Source of the DNA: Pseudomonadota bacterium
GTDB taxonomy: Bacteria; Desulfobacterota; Desulfovibrionia; Desulfovibrionales; Desulfovibrionaceae
DNA length: 64,000 bases
Reading direction: 5' to 3'
Assembly: GCA_023419375.1 (NCBI GenBank)
Contig: JAEZYD010000048.1
Coordinates: forward strand, 75,669-139,668
Position numbers and translations under genes: made by a program. Shown one piece after another: positions 19,128 through 29,300 of the stretch (positions are counted from its first letter, which is position 1; each line of letters opens with the position of its first letter). The notes under the pieces were generated by a model that ran no database searches, was not told where the DNA came from, and saw nothing but the letters and a program-made list of their open reading frames with translations.

Positions 19128-19155
19128 TACTTGCGCCGCCTCGGGGCGGCGCAAG
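19128..19155 (-). terminator. Terminator of the pgsA-ftsB-TPR-lipoprotein operon
   Basis: CTTGCGCCGCC (19130-19140) pairs with GGCGGCGCAAG (19145-19155). On the minus strand TATTTTGG follows. It lies 17 bp beyond the lipoprotein stop. Confidence 0.7.
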
Positions 19156-19171
19156 TTTAATCCAGAATGCG

Positions 19172-20563
19172 TCAGTTCCGTGGCCCGAAGGGGCTTGGCC
19201 GCCCACCCGGCAGTGCCGCTGGCTCTTCGCCAGCCGGAGCTGCGGAATCAGGCTTGGCGGCTGCCGGTGCTGCAGCTGGCGCGGCAGCCGGGGCATCAGT
19301 CTTGCCGCTGCCTGCGCTGCCAGTGTCGGCAGGCTTTGCAGCGTCATCGCCGTCCTTGGGGCCAAAGGGGCTGGGACGTCCGCCGGGCAAGGTGGCGGCA
19401 TCTTCATCAGGCGCTATGCCAAGGCCGACAGGCGGCTTTTCCTTGCCCTTGGGTGCAGCGGCGCGGGGTGTGCGGTCAACAGAGGCATTTTCACCTGCAA
19501 GCTGACGTTCCTGCACCTTGCGACGCTCGGCATTTTTACGCTTGAGCAGCATGCTGTCCTTGCTGCCGGGCTGAATGTCCGCCCCGCCAGCAGGTTTGGC
19601 AGAAGGCTGATCAGCGGTGGCTGTGGCCTGTTCAGGCGTAACGTCTACGTTCAGGCCTTCTTCAAAGCGGTTTTTGTTCTTGCGCTCTTCGTGAGGCGGC
19701 GGGGTAAGTTTGGGGCGATCCTTGGGGAAGAATGCGAGCCCCTGCTCCACACTGCCATTGCCCTGCGGGAAATTGCCCGACTCGGCCACGGCGAAAACCA
19801 GGGGCACATTACCCAGGAAGCGCACGTTATAGTAGAAGGTGCCGTTCACGTTGGTGCAGGTGCCGGAAGTGCTCTTTGCGGTCACTTCGTCCCAGTTCAC
19901 GCCCGCAAGCGGGGTCGAGGCGAAATCATACTTTCCGGGCCACAGCAAAGCCTGCGGCGAAAGAATGACAACGTCCTGCGGCGTCTGGGAGTATTGCATG
20001 AGCGAACGCATGTCGAAGTTGGCAACAACAACACCGAGGAATTCCGTTCCGTCATAGATCGGCGAACCAAGCAGAACTTCAGGTCCAAAGGAGGAGTTCT
20101 GCACATCAGCGCGCAGGGCGCGCGTGCTCTGCTTTTTGTCTTCATAAAGCAGCGGAATGAAATCCAGCGGCTTCATGGGATTGGCAGGTTCCTGCCCAAG
20201 AATGGTGCCGTCGTACTTTACCCCGGCAAAACCACTGACCCAGGGGAAGGAGGTAAGGAAGGAAGCAAGCCACTCGCGCGTCGGCGGTTTGTCGGCATTG
20301 AGCATGGTCCGCTCAAGGCGGGTCAGCTCAACGTCAATACCCATCATGCTGTGCGTGAGGGAAAGCGCCTGGGGCGAAAGATTGCCCTTTTCTTCAAAAT
20401 CCACGGTGGCCGGGGGGCTCACATAGGTGTTCCACAACGACTTTGTGGATTTCCAGACGTTCTTGGTGGGCTGGTATGAACTGCAACCCGTTACAAGAGA
20501 TGCAGCAAGTGCCAGCAAAAAGAAATAACGCACATATGATTTCAACACAGTGTTCTCCCTCAT
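19172..20563 (-). CDS. Lipoprotein with a Cache-like sensor region and a Pro/Ala-rich tail
   Basis: A signal peptide with lipobox LVTGC (C near residue 27) predicts a lipid-anchored envelope protein of about 463 residues. Residues 75-290 resemble a Cache/PAS-like extracellular sensor (FAGVKYDGTILGQEP, LLGSPIYDGTEFLGVVVANF), but no signalling domain follows. The tail after about 320 is low-complexity, with a near-exact repeat LPGGRPSPFGP at about 405 and at the very C-terminus. ATG at 20563 overlaps the preceding stop (TAATG); a GTG at 20548 has a better ribosome site (GGGAG, 6 nt away) and may be the true start. The function is unknown, possibly a periplasmic sensing or binding accessory. It ends the operon. 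Confidence 0.7.
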   Translation of the reverse strand: MRENTVLKSYVRYFFLLALAASLVTGCSSYQPTKNVWKSTKSLWNTYVSPPATVDFEEKGNLSPQALSLTHSMMGIDVELTRLERTMLNADKPPTREWLASFLTSFPWVSGFAGVKYDGTILGQEPANPMKPLDFIPLLYEDKKQSTRALRADVQNSSFGPEVLLGSPIYDGTEFLGVVVANFDMRSLMQYSQTPQDVVILSPQALLWPGKYDFASTPLAGVNWDEVTAKSTSGTCTNVNGTFYYNVRFLGNVPLVFAVAESGNFPQGNGSVEQGLAFFPKDRPKLTPPPHEERKNKNRFEEGLNVDVTPEQATATADQPSAKPAGGADIQPGSKDSMLLKRKNAERRKVQERQLAGENASVDRTPRAAAPKGKEKPPVGLGIAPDEDAATLPGGRPSPFGPKDGDDAAKPADTGSAGSGKTDAPAAAPAAAPAAAKPDSAAPAGEEPAALPGGRPSPFGPRN

Positions 20564-21699
20564 TAACTGTGCGCCCTGGCTTCGACACGTTCTGCCAAAG
20601 CTTCAAGCATGCTTATCAGCTTGTCCTTGCCGCTGGCATGTTCTGCCGTTGCAGCGGGTTGGACAGTATCTACCGTCTGGGCGTTGCCCAGTCGCGCAGT
20701 CAACGTAGTAATGCGCTGACGCAAATCAGCGCTTTCTTCCGGATGTACCGCTGCGGCAGCAAGCTCATGGTAAATATCAAGCGCACCCTTGATGTCACCC
20801 TGTTCTGCCAGCACTTCGGCCATAGAGCGGGTACGCAGCGAAAAACGCTCCTCCCCTTCATCTGCATCTTCTACAACAACAGCTTCGGACTGGGTGACCG
20901 GGGCAGCATATGCGGCGTAGGCATCTGCACCGCGAGCCAGCATGGAAGGAATGCCTTCCGATTCTGCTGGCAGGGCCTCATCGTCCGCCATGGCAAGATC
21001 AGGATCAAAATCAATGGGATCGTGCGCGTCAACGTCATCAATATGAACATCAGCATCAAGCGGGGCATCTGCGTCATGCATGGCGGTTGCCAAGCCGGGA
21101 ACAGTTGCCAGAACAGGAGCGGCAACGGTTTGCTCGGCCACTTCTGGCACGGGCGCTGCGGCCCCGGTTACTGCCGGATTTACAGCCGTTGAAGGCGCTG
21201 CAAATGCCGCCTCATGTGCGGATGGCTCAGCAGGGGTGGATGCCTCGGCACGCGCCTGCAAACTGGCGTGAGCGTCGGTAGCGGCTCCTGCTCCAGACAG
21301 GGAGGCCAGCCCCTGGTTGATGACTTCGTGCAATGATACGGGACCCTTTGAAAAATTGAGGGCCAGAAAACGCAGCACGGCGGCAGTATCAGGCGCATCG
21401 CCAGCAGCATTGATGCAGGCGGCCCATGCCTGCCAAAAGCCTGCATAGGTAGAAAACATTTTTGTCAGCCTGCCCACCTGCTTTTCGCAGGCTTCGAGCC
21501 GATTGGCGGTGTGCAGCAGCTCTATGAGAAAAAGCCTGGCTTCAAGAAATTCCTCGTGCCGGGCAAGCCCCTGCTCCAGAATTTCAACGGCTTCATCTGT
21601 GCGGCCAGCTTCGGAAAGCAGACGCGCCAGAGGAAAAAAGACCTTGGAATTGGGCTCAAGCTCCAGGACTTCTTTATACCATTCAATTTTTTCCGTCAT
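20563..21699 (-). CDS. TPR-repeat protein with long acidic/alanine-rich middle
   Basis: This 378-residue, probably cytoplasmic protein has no signal peptide. N-terminal TPR helices (about 1-110: EWYKEVLELEPNSKVFFPLARLLSEAGRTDEAVEILEQGL) are followed by a low-complexity Ala/Pro/Asp-rich stretch (about 135-265). One more TPR-like unit (MAEVLAEQGDIKGALDIYHEL) and a coiled tail come last. It overlaps ftsB by 4 nt upstream and the lipoprotein downstream by one base, so translation is coupled. A scaffold role is plausible; nothing in the sequence points to a partner beyond the operon. Confidence 0.75.
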   Translation of the reverse strand: MTEKIEWYKEVLELEPNSKVFFPLARLLSEAGRTDEAVEILEQGLARHEEFLEARLFLIELLHTANRLEACEKQVGRLTKMFSTYAGFWQAWAACINAAGDAPDTAAVLRFLALNFSKGPVSLHEVINQGLASLSGAGAATDAHASLQARAEASTPAEPSAHEAAFAAPSTAVNPAVTGAAAPVPEVAEQTVAAPVLATVPGLATAMHDADAPLDADVHIDDVDAHDPIDFDPDLAMADDEALPAESEGIPSMLARGADAYAAYAAPVTQSEAVVVEDADEGEERFSLRTRSMAEVLAEQGDIKGALDIYHELAAAAVHPEESADLRQRITTLTARLGNAQTVDTVQPAATAEHASGKDKLISMLEALAERVEARAHS

Positions 21700-22004
21700 G
21701 GTTTCTGCTCCCGCCCCGTTTTCGCCACCTCGCCAAAAAGATAGAGCACCTCATTATCGCGAATATAGTGGAGGCGCTGACGAATGACTTTTTCCATATA
21801 CTGGCTGTCGGACTGTAAAAGGCGAATTTCACGGCTCAGAGAGAGGTTTTCCGCATCAAGGCTTGCAATCTGCTTTTCAAGCTCGGCGTACTGGTGCTTG
21901 AGCTCACGGTATTCAATAAGGCCAGTGGGTCCCCAGACCATGCGGGCAAAAAACACCACATTGACAAGGCCCAGCACAACCAGAATGAAGGTACGCCAAA
22001 ACAT
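21696..22004 (-). CDS. ftsB: Septum-formation initiator protein (FtsB/DivIC family)
   Basis: This 102-residue bitopic membrane protein has an N-terminal helix (FWRTFILVVLGLVNVVFF) followed by a leucine-zipper coiled coil (about 30-75) and the short ERLHYIRDNEVLY-like C-terminal motif of FtsB/DivIC. It would act in the FtsQBL subcomplex at the division site. The start overlaps the previous gene by one base and the end overlaps the TPR gene by 4 nt. Confidence 0.8.
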   Translation of the reverse strand: MFWRTFILVVLGLVNVVFFARMVWGPTGLIEYRELKHQYAELEKQIASLDAENLSLSREIRLLQSDSQYMEKVIRQRLHYIRDNEVLYLFGEVAKTGREQKP

Positions 22005-22258
22005 TATTGCAGCAGCCGTTGAGGTTGAGAGCCGTTACCCGCAGAAAGACGCAATTCTGCCAAAAAAGTGGCCGTGGCTTTTTCAAGCCGCGTAACGTCT
22101 TCTTCCGCAAGGTTCATCTGGTCTACCTGATGCAGATAATCCTTGAGGGTGTTCAGTTCCTGATCAAAGTGACGGCCCCAGACCCCGGCGCGCATGTCGG
22201 GCTCCAGCTCCAGAATGGTCTGGATGCAGTTTTTCAGGCGGATCTGCAACGTACTCAT
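22004..22258 (-). CDS. Small conserved-looking protein of unknown function
   Basis: This 84-residue, mostly helical protein (IRLKNCIQTILELEPDMRAG, then FDQELNTLKDYLHQVDQM) has no signal or membrane segment. It is supported by tight packing: it begins 12 bp after pgsA and ends in a TAATG overlap with ftsB. I do not recognise the family. Its position suggests a minor role connected to division or envelope growth, which is inference only. Confidence 0.7.
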   Translation of the reverse strand: MSTLQIRLKNCIQTILELEPDMRAGVWGRHFDQELNTLKDYLHQVDQMNLAEEDVTRLEKATATFLAELRLSAGNGSQPQRLLQ

Positions 22259-22270
22259 GCGTTGTTCCCG

Positions 22271-22819
22271 TTAGCCTGCCTGTTTACGCGTGTTGCGGTA
22301 AAAATCATAGCAATAGTTGGCCCCTGAAACCACGGCCAGCACCAGCGCTATATAGAGAAGCACAAGGCCAAGCAACCGCAGATCCATGCCCCACAAAGGG
22401 TAATGCAGGGCAAGAGGCACAATGGCAAAAATCTGGAGCACGGTCTTGGCCTTGCCGAACTTGTCGGCGGCAAGCACGATGCCCTCGTCAATGGCAATGG
22501 CGCGCAGGCCCGTGACCACAAGCTCGCGGCATACAATAATGATAACCACCCATGCGGGCGCCCAGTCCAGCTTCACAAACATGATCAGCACCGAGCAGAT
22601 CAGCACTTTATCGGCCAGCGGGTCCAAAAACTTGCCCATGCTGGTGACCATATTGGAGCGGCGGGCAATATAACCGTCTGCCCAGTCGGTCAGGGAGGCA
22701 AAAATAAAGGCCAGAGTAGCCAAAATGCAGGTCATCGGGCCTTCAAAATAGAGCAGCAAAACAACCAGAGGGGTCATTAAAATGCGTAACAGTGTAATTT
22801 TATTAGCAAGATTAAGCAT
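22271..22819 (-). CDS. pgsA: CDP-diacylglycerol-glycerol-3-phosphate 3-phosphatidyltransferase
   Basis: This 182-residue inner-membrane enzyme makes phosphatidylglycerophosphate, the precursor of phosphatidylglycerol. The CDP-alcohol phosphotransferase motif D-x2-DG-x2-AR-x8-G-x3-D-x3-D is complete (DWADGYIARRSN, then GKFLDPLADK). Several hydrophobic helices fill the rest. It is the first gene of the operon that runs through ftsB to the lipoprotein. Confidence 0.92.
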   Translation of the reverse strand: MLNLANKITLLRILMTPLVVLLLYFEGPMTCILATLAFIFASLTDWADGYIARRSNMVTSMGKFLDPLADKVLICSVLIMFVKLDWAPAWVVIIIVCRELVVTGLRAIAIDEGIVLAADKFGKAKTVLQIFAIVPLALHYPLWGMDLRLLGLVLLYIALVLAVVSGANYCYDFYRNTRKQAG

Positions 22820-22887
22820 TCTTCCTCTCAGGCGCTCCGTGCGAATTTTTTAAAGCGTTACCACAAAAGAACACGGGAGAAAAGGAG

Positions 22888-22930
22888 AAAAAAGCTCCCC
22901 CGGCGACCGTGCACCAGCCGCCAGGGAAGC
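22888..22930 (-). terminator. Terminator of pcm-mrp
   Basis: On the minus strand GCTTCCCTGGCG pairs with CGCCGGGGGAGC (one G-T at each of two positions) and is followed by TTTTTT. It lies 36-78 bp after the mrp stop and before pgsA. Confidence 0.7.
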
Positions 22931-22965
22931 CTGCATTCTATCGGGGCAAACCCGCAGGGGCGCAA

Positions 22966-23880
22966 CTAGCTGCGCGAACCGGCAAGGGCTTCCAGGCTGC
23001 CGTCGGCGGCAGCGGCAATTGAATCTGCCAGGCTAAGAAAGGCTTCCTTGGCTGCGCTTTCCGCATCAAGGTACACCACAGGAATACCTTTGTCAGCCGC
23101 AACCACGGTTGTGGGATCCAGCGGCACAGCGCCGAGGAACTTGAGACCGTAGCGCTTGGCCAGCTCTTCGCCGCCGCCCTTCTTGAACAGGTCGATTTCC
23201 TGATGGCAGTGCGGGCACACGAGGCCGCTCATGTTTTCCACCACGCCAAGCACGTTGGAGTTGGTGTACTGCAAAAAGTTGATGGCCTTGCGCACGTCAG
23301 CCAGCGAAATCTCCTGCGGGGTGGTCACAACCACGCAGAGGGCATCGGGGATGGACTGCATGACGGTCATATGCTCATCGCCCGTTCCTGGAGGGGAGTC
23401 AATGAGCAGAAAATCAAGGTCGCCCCACTTCACGTCCGCAATAAACTGCCGGATAGCCGAAGTTTTTTTGGGCCCACGCCACAGGATGGCCTGATCCTTG
23501 TCTTGCAGGAACGTATCCATTGAAATGACGGAAAGATTCTCGTCATAGGCGGCAGGAATCATCAGCTGGGTGGCTTCGTCGATCTCAACCGTGCTGGTAA
23601 GGCCGAGCAGGTTGGGCACGCTCGGGCCGTGCATGTCCACATCAAGAATGCCGACCTTGAATCCGCGCCGCGCCAGCGCCGCTGCAGTGTTGACGGTCAC
23701 GGAGCTTTTGCCCACGCCGCCCTTGCCGCTCATGACAAATATCTTGTGGCGTATATGGCCCAAGCGGTCAGCGATTACGCGGTCCTGCTTGGCCATAGGG
23801 TCATTGCACTCTCCATTGCCGCCATTGCTCTTTGCACTGGAGCAAGAGGACGCAGAAGAACAGGATGAACAGGATCCCAT
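22966..23880 (-). CDS. mrp: Mrp/NBP35-family Fe-S cluster carrier ATPase
   Basis: This 304-residue P-loop ATPase (ApbC/Mrp) assembles or carries [4Fe-4S] clusters. The deviant Walker A SGKGGVGKSS lies near residue 51, and DSPPGTGDEH and the CPHC metal motif (GLVCPHCHQE) near 215 are intact. The N-terminus is a short Cys/Ser-rich extension with C4, C7, C13 and C25, reminiscent of the extra N-terminal cluster of eukaryotic Nbp35 but with different spacing. It follows pcm by 41 bp. A cell rich in hydrogenases and cytochromes has a high Fe-S demand, so the role fits. Confidence 0.88.
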   Translation of the reverse strand: MGSCSSCSSASSCSSAKSNGGNGECNDPMAKQDRVIADRLGHIRHKIFVMSGKGGVGKSSVTVNTAAALARRGFKVGILDVDMHGPSVPNLLGLTSTVEIDEATQLMIPAAYDENLSVISMDTFLQDKDQAILWRGPKKTSAIRQFIADVKWGDLDFLLIDSPPGTGDEHMTVMQSIPDALCVVVTTPQEISLADVRKAINFLQYTNSNVLGVVENMSGLVCPHCHQEIDLFKKGGGEELAKRYGLKFLGAVPLDPTTVVAADKGIPVVYLDAESAAKEAFLSLADSIAAAADGSLEALAGSRS

Positions 23881-23921
23881 GACATCTCCTTCAATTGTAG
23901 CGGACGCTTACGACGGCCTAT

Positions 23922-24617
23922 CTACCAGCCGTGATCGCCCACCAGATCTACAAAAACTACCGGCCCCAGGTCTTCGGAGCTAACGCGCCCCTGCTCTTTG
24001 CGCACGCGCACAAGGCGCTGCGTGCGGGGCTTTGACCCTACAGGGATAAGCATGATGCCGCCCTCGTCAAGCTGATCAACAAGGGGACGCGGCACTTCCG
24101 GCCCGCCGGCTGTAACGATGATACGGTCAAATGGCGCGGCTTCGGGCATGCCAAGCGTGCCGTCACGCCGCTGCATGTGGATACCCCTAAGTCCCAGTTG
24201 CCGCAAGAGGCCTGAAGTAATTTGATACAGCTCGCGCATGCGCTCAACGGTAAAGACCGTGCAGCCCATGGTGGCAAGCACTGCGGCCTGATAGCCGGAG
24301 CCGGTGCCGACCTCAAGTACGCGCATCCCCCGCTGCACTTCAAGCAGCTGGGTCATCAGTGCAACAATATAGGGCTGGGAAATGGTCTGCCCGTAGCCGA
24401 TGGGCAAGGGCGTATCTTCGTAGGCCTGGGAGCGTAGCGCTTCCTGCACAAAAAGATGGCGCGGCACAGCAAACATGGCCCCCAGCACCGCCGGATCGCT
24501 GATTCCGCGCGCTTCAAGCTGCTCGCGCACCATCCTGCGCCGCAGACGTTTTGGGTCCACGGACGGAGAAGGCTCGCGGGGCGTGCCCCCAGCCGCAGAA
24601 TATTTGCTGTACTGCAT
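23922..24617 (-). CDS. pcm: Protein-L-isoaspartate O-methyltransferase
   Basis: This SAM-dependent repair enzyme methylates isoaspartyl residues in aged proteins. The SAM motif [33 protein letters not shown] and the post-II segment [14 protein letters not shown] are intact. The frame runs further upstream to 24815; ATG at 24617 gives a normal 231 residues and avoids overlap with the divergent M23 gene. ATG at 24533 ([11 protein letters not shown]) is another option, since conservation begins about there. It is first in pcm-mrp. Confidence 0.88.
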   Translation of the reverse strand: MQYSKYSAAGGTPREPSPSVDPKRLRRRMVREQLEARGISDPAVLGAMFAVPRHLFVQEALRSQAYEDTPLPIGYGQTISQPYIVALMTQLLEVQRGMRVLEVGTGSGYQAAVLATMGCTVFTVERMRELYQITSGLLRQLGLRGIHMQRRDGTLGMPEAAPFDRIIVTAGGPEVPRPLVDQLDEGGIMLIPVGSKPRTQRLVRVRKEQGRVSSEDLGPVVFVDLVGDHGW

Positions 24618-24762
24618 ACTGCGGAAGTGAAAACAGATTTTTCCTGCCAAGTCAATGCGCCATCCGGGGGCTGGCACAGATATCAAGACAAGTTCCAGAC
24701 TTTCCCTTGAAACTTGCCATTCTTTATGCAACCCTTCGGGAAGCGAGAATGAGGAGTCGGCA

Positions 24763-26091
24763 ATGCGTAAAAGAAGTTTGTTTTCATCGGTACTAGGTAT
24801 TATAGTTGTCGCCATTTTGGTTTTGGGCGGCTACACTTTTTTTAAAGATCTTGAAGGCCCCACTGTTGATATTACACCAAACACAGGCAGGGTTTCAGCC
24901 GCAAGCGTCCTCAAGGTCCGTATGAAGGATCCGTCAGGCATCCGCTCCATTACAGTTGGCGTGCGAAAGAACAACGTTCTCAACGTCATCTACAACAAGC
25001 ACTTTGACCAGTATATTCCTGAACGCGAAGTGGATGTCCCCATGAAGGACGCCAACCTGCGTGAGGGTGCTTTTGAGCTTGAAATCCGCGCCACGGACGG
25101 GTCACTCGCCGGTTTTGGTCAGGGCAATACGCGCACCGTCCAGTTGCCCATGCGCTTTGATACGCAACCGCCGCGCATTTCCGTCAAAACTCTGCCCCCC
25201 AACGTGCGCAGGGGCGGCACCGCCGTGGTGCGTTATACTATTGATAAAGAAGTGAGCAATAGCGGCGTGTTGGTGGCGGGCTACTTTGTGCCCGGCTACA
25301 TGCAAAAAGACGGCAGCTATATCTGCTTTTTCCCTTTCCCGTACACAATGACCGCCAGAGACTACAAGAACAGCGTTGAAATCACGGCCACTGACCTTGC
25401 GGGCAACGTCACCAAGAGCCACCTCACGGTCATGTCTTTTGAAAGAACGTTCAAGAGCGACAGCATCGAAGTGACGGACAACTTCCTGATGGCGGTTGAA
25501 AGCAAGCTGCGAGACCTGGCCCCCGATGCCACAAACCCGCTGGAGTGCTACCTGTACATCAACAATCAGGTGCGCGCCGCCAATGTGCAGACCCTGCGCG
25601 AAATTGGGCGGGACACTGCCGCGGCCATGCTGTGGAGCGGCGTTTTTGAGCGTTTGCCGCGCTCTGCCCCGCGCGCCGGATTTGGCGACCACCGTTTCTT
25701 CAACTATCAGGGCAAGCCTGTGGGCGAATCCTATCATCTGGGATTTGACCTTGCTTCGGTACGCAATGCCGAGGTGCCCGCCGCCAACAGCGGCCGCGTG
25801 GTCTTCTGCGGCAATCTTGGCATCTACGGCAACCTCATTGTCATTGACCACGGCCTGGGCCTCATGTCCATTTACTCCCACCTCAACGATCAGATGGTTA
25901 AAGTGAGCGATGTGGTGCAAAAAGGCCAGATCATTGGTCATACCGGCAGCACAGGCCTTGCCTTCGGCGATCACCTGCACTTTGGCATTCTGGTTGGCGG
26001 CGTGGAAGTGACCCCCCTTGAGTGGCTTGACCCCAAGTGGATCAAGGACAACGTCACCGGGCGCATTGATGCCTCCATGACGCAACAGTAG
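24763..26091 (+). CDS. M23 (LytM-type) metallopeptidase, membrane-anchored
   Basis: This 442-residue envelope protein has an N-terminal signal-anchor ([20 protein letters not shown]), a beta-rich region about 35-220, and a C-terminal M23 domain. Zinc ligands look complete: H and D in [10 protein letters not shown], and HLH in GDHLHFGI. It probably cleaves peptidoglycan cross-links or interpeptides in the periplasm. ATG at 24763 sits behind GAGGAG; the frame begins earlier (24655), but that part lacks a ribosome site. It diverges from pcm and is followed by a strong terminator. Confidence 0.88.
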   Translation: MRKRSLFSSVLGIIVVAILVLGGYTFFKDLEGPTVDITPNTGRVSAASVLKVRMKDPSGIRSITVGVRKNNVLNVIYNKHFDQYIPEREVDVPMKDANLREGAFELEIRATDGSLAGFGQGNTRTVQLPMRFDTQPPRISVKTLPPNVRRGGTAVVRYTIDKEVSNSGVLVAGYFVPGYMQKDGSYICFFPFPYTMTARDYKNSVEITATDLAGNVTKSHLTVMSFERTFKSDSIEVTDNFLMAVESKLRDLAPDATNPLECYLYINNQVRAANVQTLREIGRDTAAAMLWSGVFERLPRSAPRAGFGDHRFFNYQGKPVGESYHLGFDLASVRNAEVPAANSGRVVFCGNLGIYGNLIVIDHGLGLMSIYSHLNDQMVKVSDVVQKGQIIGHTGSTGLAFGDHLHFGILVGGVEVTPLEWLDPKWIKDNVTGRIDASMTQQ

Positions 26092-26143
26092 TTGTTGCAG
26101 CAAAGTATAGTTTAGCGTTTCAATATTCCTTTTTACTCCCGCT

Positions 26144-26220
26144 GATAAAATTACGGCCTGCGGATTTTGAACCGTTCCAAGAGTGGATGGTTTAAAATCA
26201 GCAGGCCGTAATTTTTTTTA
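26144..26220 (+). terminator. Long terminator hairpin after the M23 peptidase gene
   Basis: AAAATTACGGCCTGC (26147-26161) pairs with its complement at 26200-26214. A second inner stem (GGATTTT-x-AACC with GGTT-x-AAAATC) extends it, and a run of T follows. Confidence 0.88.
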
Positions 26221-26355
26221 TACAAAGGGGCTTGAATTCTTTTCACGTTCAAGTGTAGCCTGAATTTATGAAAGAAAGTAAATAATTTCTGCTTCCGCTT
26301 TCATGAAGACATCAGGCCCAAATCACATAACCCTGTTTCATGTGAGGACTTGTTC

Positions 26356-29300
26356 GTGTCTCCACCACTATTTTATCTCGGCCTTGATATTGGATCCACC
26401 ACAGTAAAACTGGCGCTGCTGAACGGCGACGGCTCTGTTGCCGAAACCCGCTACAGCCGCCACGGCACGGCAGTGCGCGCCACCATGGCAGCCCTGCTTG
26501 CCGAAGTCTCCCGGCTCTACCCCTCAGCTACCGTGCGCTGCGCCATGACAGGCTCCGGCGCTCTTGATCTCAGCAATCAGCTCTCCATCCCCTTTGTTCA
26601 GGAACTGCTGGCGACTGCCCGCGCCATTTCCTATGCTGCGCCGGATACTTCCGTGGCTGTGGAACTGGGCGGCGAAGACGCCAAGCTGCTCTATCTGGGG
26701 CAGGATGTGGAACTGCGCATGAACGAATCGTGCGCGGGCGGCACCGGAGCCTTCATCGACCAGATGGCCCGACTGCTCAGCACGGATGCGGGCGGCCTCA
26801 ATGATCTGGCGGCACGGCATTCCACGCTCTACCCCATCGCCTCGCGCTGCGGCGTGTTCGCCAAAACGGATATTGTGCCCTTGCTCAACGGCGGCGTACC
26901 GCGTGAAGATATCGCGGCCTCCATCTTCCAGGCAGTGGTGGAGCAAACCATCGGCGGGCTGGCCTGCGGCAGGCCCATTACCGGCAAGGTCGCCTTTTTG
27001 GGCGGGCCTTTGCACTTTCTGCCCGAACTCAAAAATCTGTTCATCCAGAATCTTGATCTTGCGGAGGCGCACATTGCGCACCTGCCCCATGCCCAGTGCA
27101 CTGCCGCCATTGGCGCGGCGCGTTGCGCCATGTCCCTTGAAGAGCACGAAACAAACGCCGAACCGCTTGATCTGGCCGATCTCGCCCGGCGCACCAGCAG
27201 CCTTTCGCACGCGCCAAAGGTTGCCGCAGAAAAAATTCTCCCTGCCATGTTTGCCGACAGCGCGGAATACGCGCGCTTCTGCCAGCGGCATGCAACGGCC
27301 AACGTGCTGCCTTCCGCAGATATCCGGCAGGCCCGTGGGCCGCTGTTCCTCGGGCTGGATCTCGGTTCAACCACGGTCAAGGCCGTGCTGGTAGACAACG
27401 AACAGCGTATTCTTGATTCCTGCTACGCTTCCAACGGCGGTAATCCGATACAGACCTTGCTGCCCCCGCTGGCAGACATGCTTGAGCGTATTCCTGACGG
27501 GGCATGGCTTGCCGCATCCGGGGCCACTGGCTACGGCGCGCACCTGGCGGAATCCGCCCTTGGCGTGGATACCGTGCTGGTGGAAACCCTGGCCCATTTC
27601 AAGGCGGCCACGCGCCTTGTGCCAGAAGTCAGCTATGTCATAGACATAGGCGGCCAGGACATGAAATGCCTCAAGGTGGATAACGGCGTTATCAGCGACG
27701 TGAGCCTCAACGAAGCCTGTTCCGCTGGCTGCGGGGCTTTTCTTGAGAGCTTTGCCAAAGGCCTTGGCCTGAGCATGCAGGAGTTTGTGGATATTTCCCT
27801 GTACGCCGCGCATCCGGCGGATCTTGGCTCGCGCTGCACGGTCTTTATGAATTCCCGTGTCACGCAGGCCCAGAAAGACGGCCTGCAGATTGCCGACATA
27901 GCGGCGGGGCTTTGCTATTCTGTTGTGCGCAATGCGCTGGACAAGGTGCTGCGCATCAAGAATGTGGCAGAACTGGGCGAACATGTGGTTGTGCAGGGCG
28001 GCTCCTTTCTCAACGACGCTCTGCTCTGCGCCATGGAGCGCACGTTGGGGCGGCATGTGCACCGCCCTGCGGCTTCCGGCCTCATGGGAGCTTACGGGGC
28101 AGCTCTGGAGTCACTGGAAAAAGCGGAATGCGTCAGCGTTCACTCTTCCATCACCGCCCCGCTTATCCGGGGTCTGGCCATGCGGACGCGCAGCTTCCGC
28201 TGCCGCGACTGCGGCAACAACTGCCTGCTCACAGAAACGCGTTTTTCGCACGGCTCACGCCACATCGCGGGCAACAGGTGCGACAGGTTCAGCGAGGCGC
28301 GCCGTGGTGCAACTGTCACGGCTCCCAACCTCGTGGCCTGGAAAAACCAGCGTCTGTTCCGCTACGAACCGCTGCCGCTGGAATCCGCGCCGCGCGGCAG
28401 GCTGGGCATCCCCAGAGTTCTGAACGTCTACGCGCACTATCCTTTCTGGTTCACCCTCTTTACCGCGCTGGGATTCCGGGTTGAAGTGTCGCCGCCGACC
28501 AGCCGGGCCCTGTTTGCGGCTGGCCTGTCGTCCGTGCCTTCCCAAAGTGTGTGTTACCCGGCCAAACTGGCGCACGGCCATGTGCTGGCCCTGCTTGAAA
28601 GCGGCATCAAGAGCATTTTCTTCCCCTGCATTCCGCGTGAGGCGCAGGAATTTGCCGAAATGTGCGATTCCTTCTCCTGCCCGGTGGCCTGCGGCTATCC
28701 GCAGGTGGTGCGCGAGAATCTGCCGGAACTCAAGGATGCCGGGGCAGTCATGCACGCGCCCTTTGTAAACCTCACGCATACGGCCTCGCTGGTGCGCAAC
28801 CTTTGCCGCGAATTCAATCTGCCAAGGGGAGAAGTGCGCTCCGCAGTGCGGGCGGCGCGGCACGAGCAAGCGCACTACCTGCGTGAGCTGCGCGCCGAGG
28901 CGGAGCACATCTATACGGAAACCCTGCGTAACAAAGGCGTTCTGGTGGTTCTGGCTGGCCGCCCCTACCATGCGGACCCGCAGGTGCACCACGGCCTGCC
29001 CGACTTCATCGCCTCGCTGGGCGCTGCGGTCATCAGCGAGGACGCCATGCCCCGCAGCTGGACAGGCCACCGCATGTCCTTTCCCCTGCGGGCGCGCAAT
29101 CAATGGACATATGCAGCCCGTCTCTACCGTGCGGGCTTGTGGGTTAGTGAGGCAGACCACGGCAATACGCGGGTGGAGCTCGTGCAACTGACCTCCTTTG
29201 GCTGCGGCATAGACGCCATCACCGCCGACCAGATGCGGGAACTCATGCGCGCCCACGGCAAGCTGTATACCCTCATCAAGATGGACGAAGGCAATGCACT

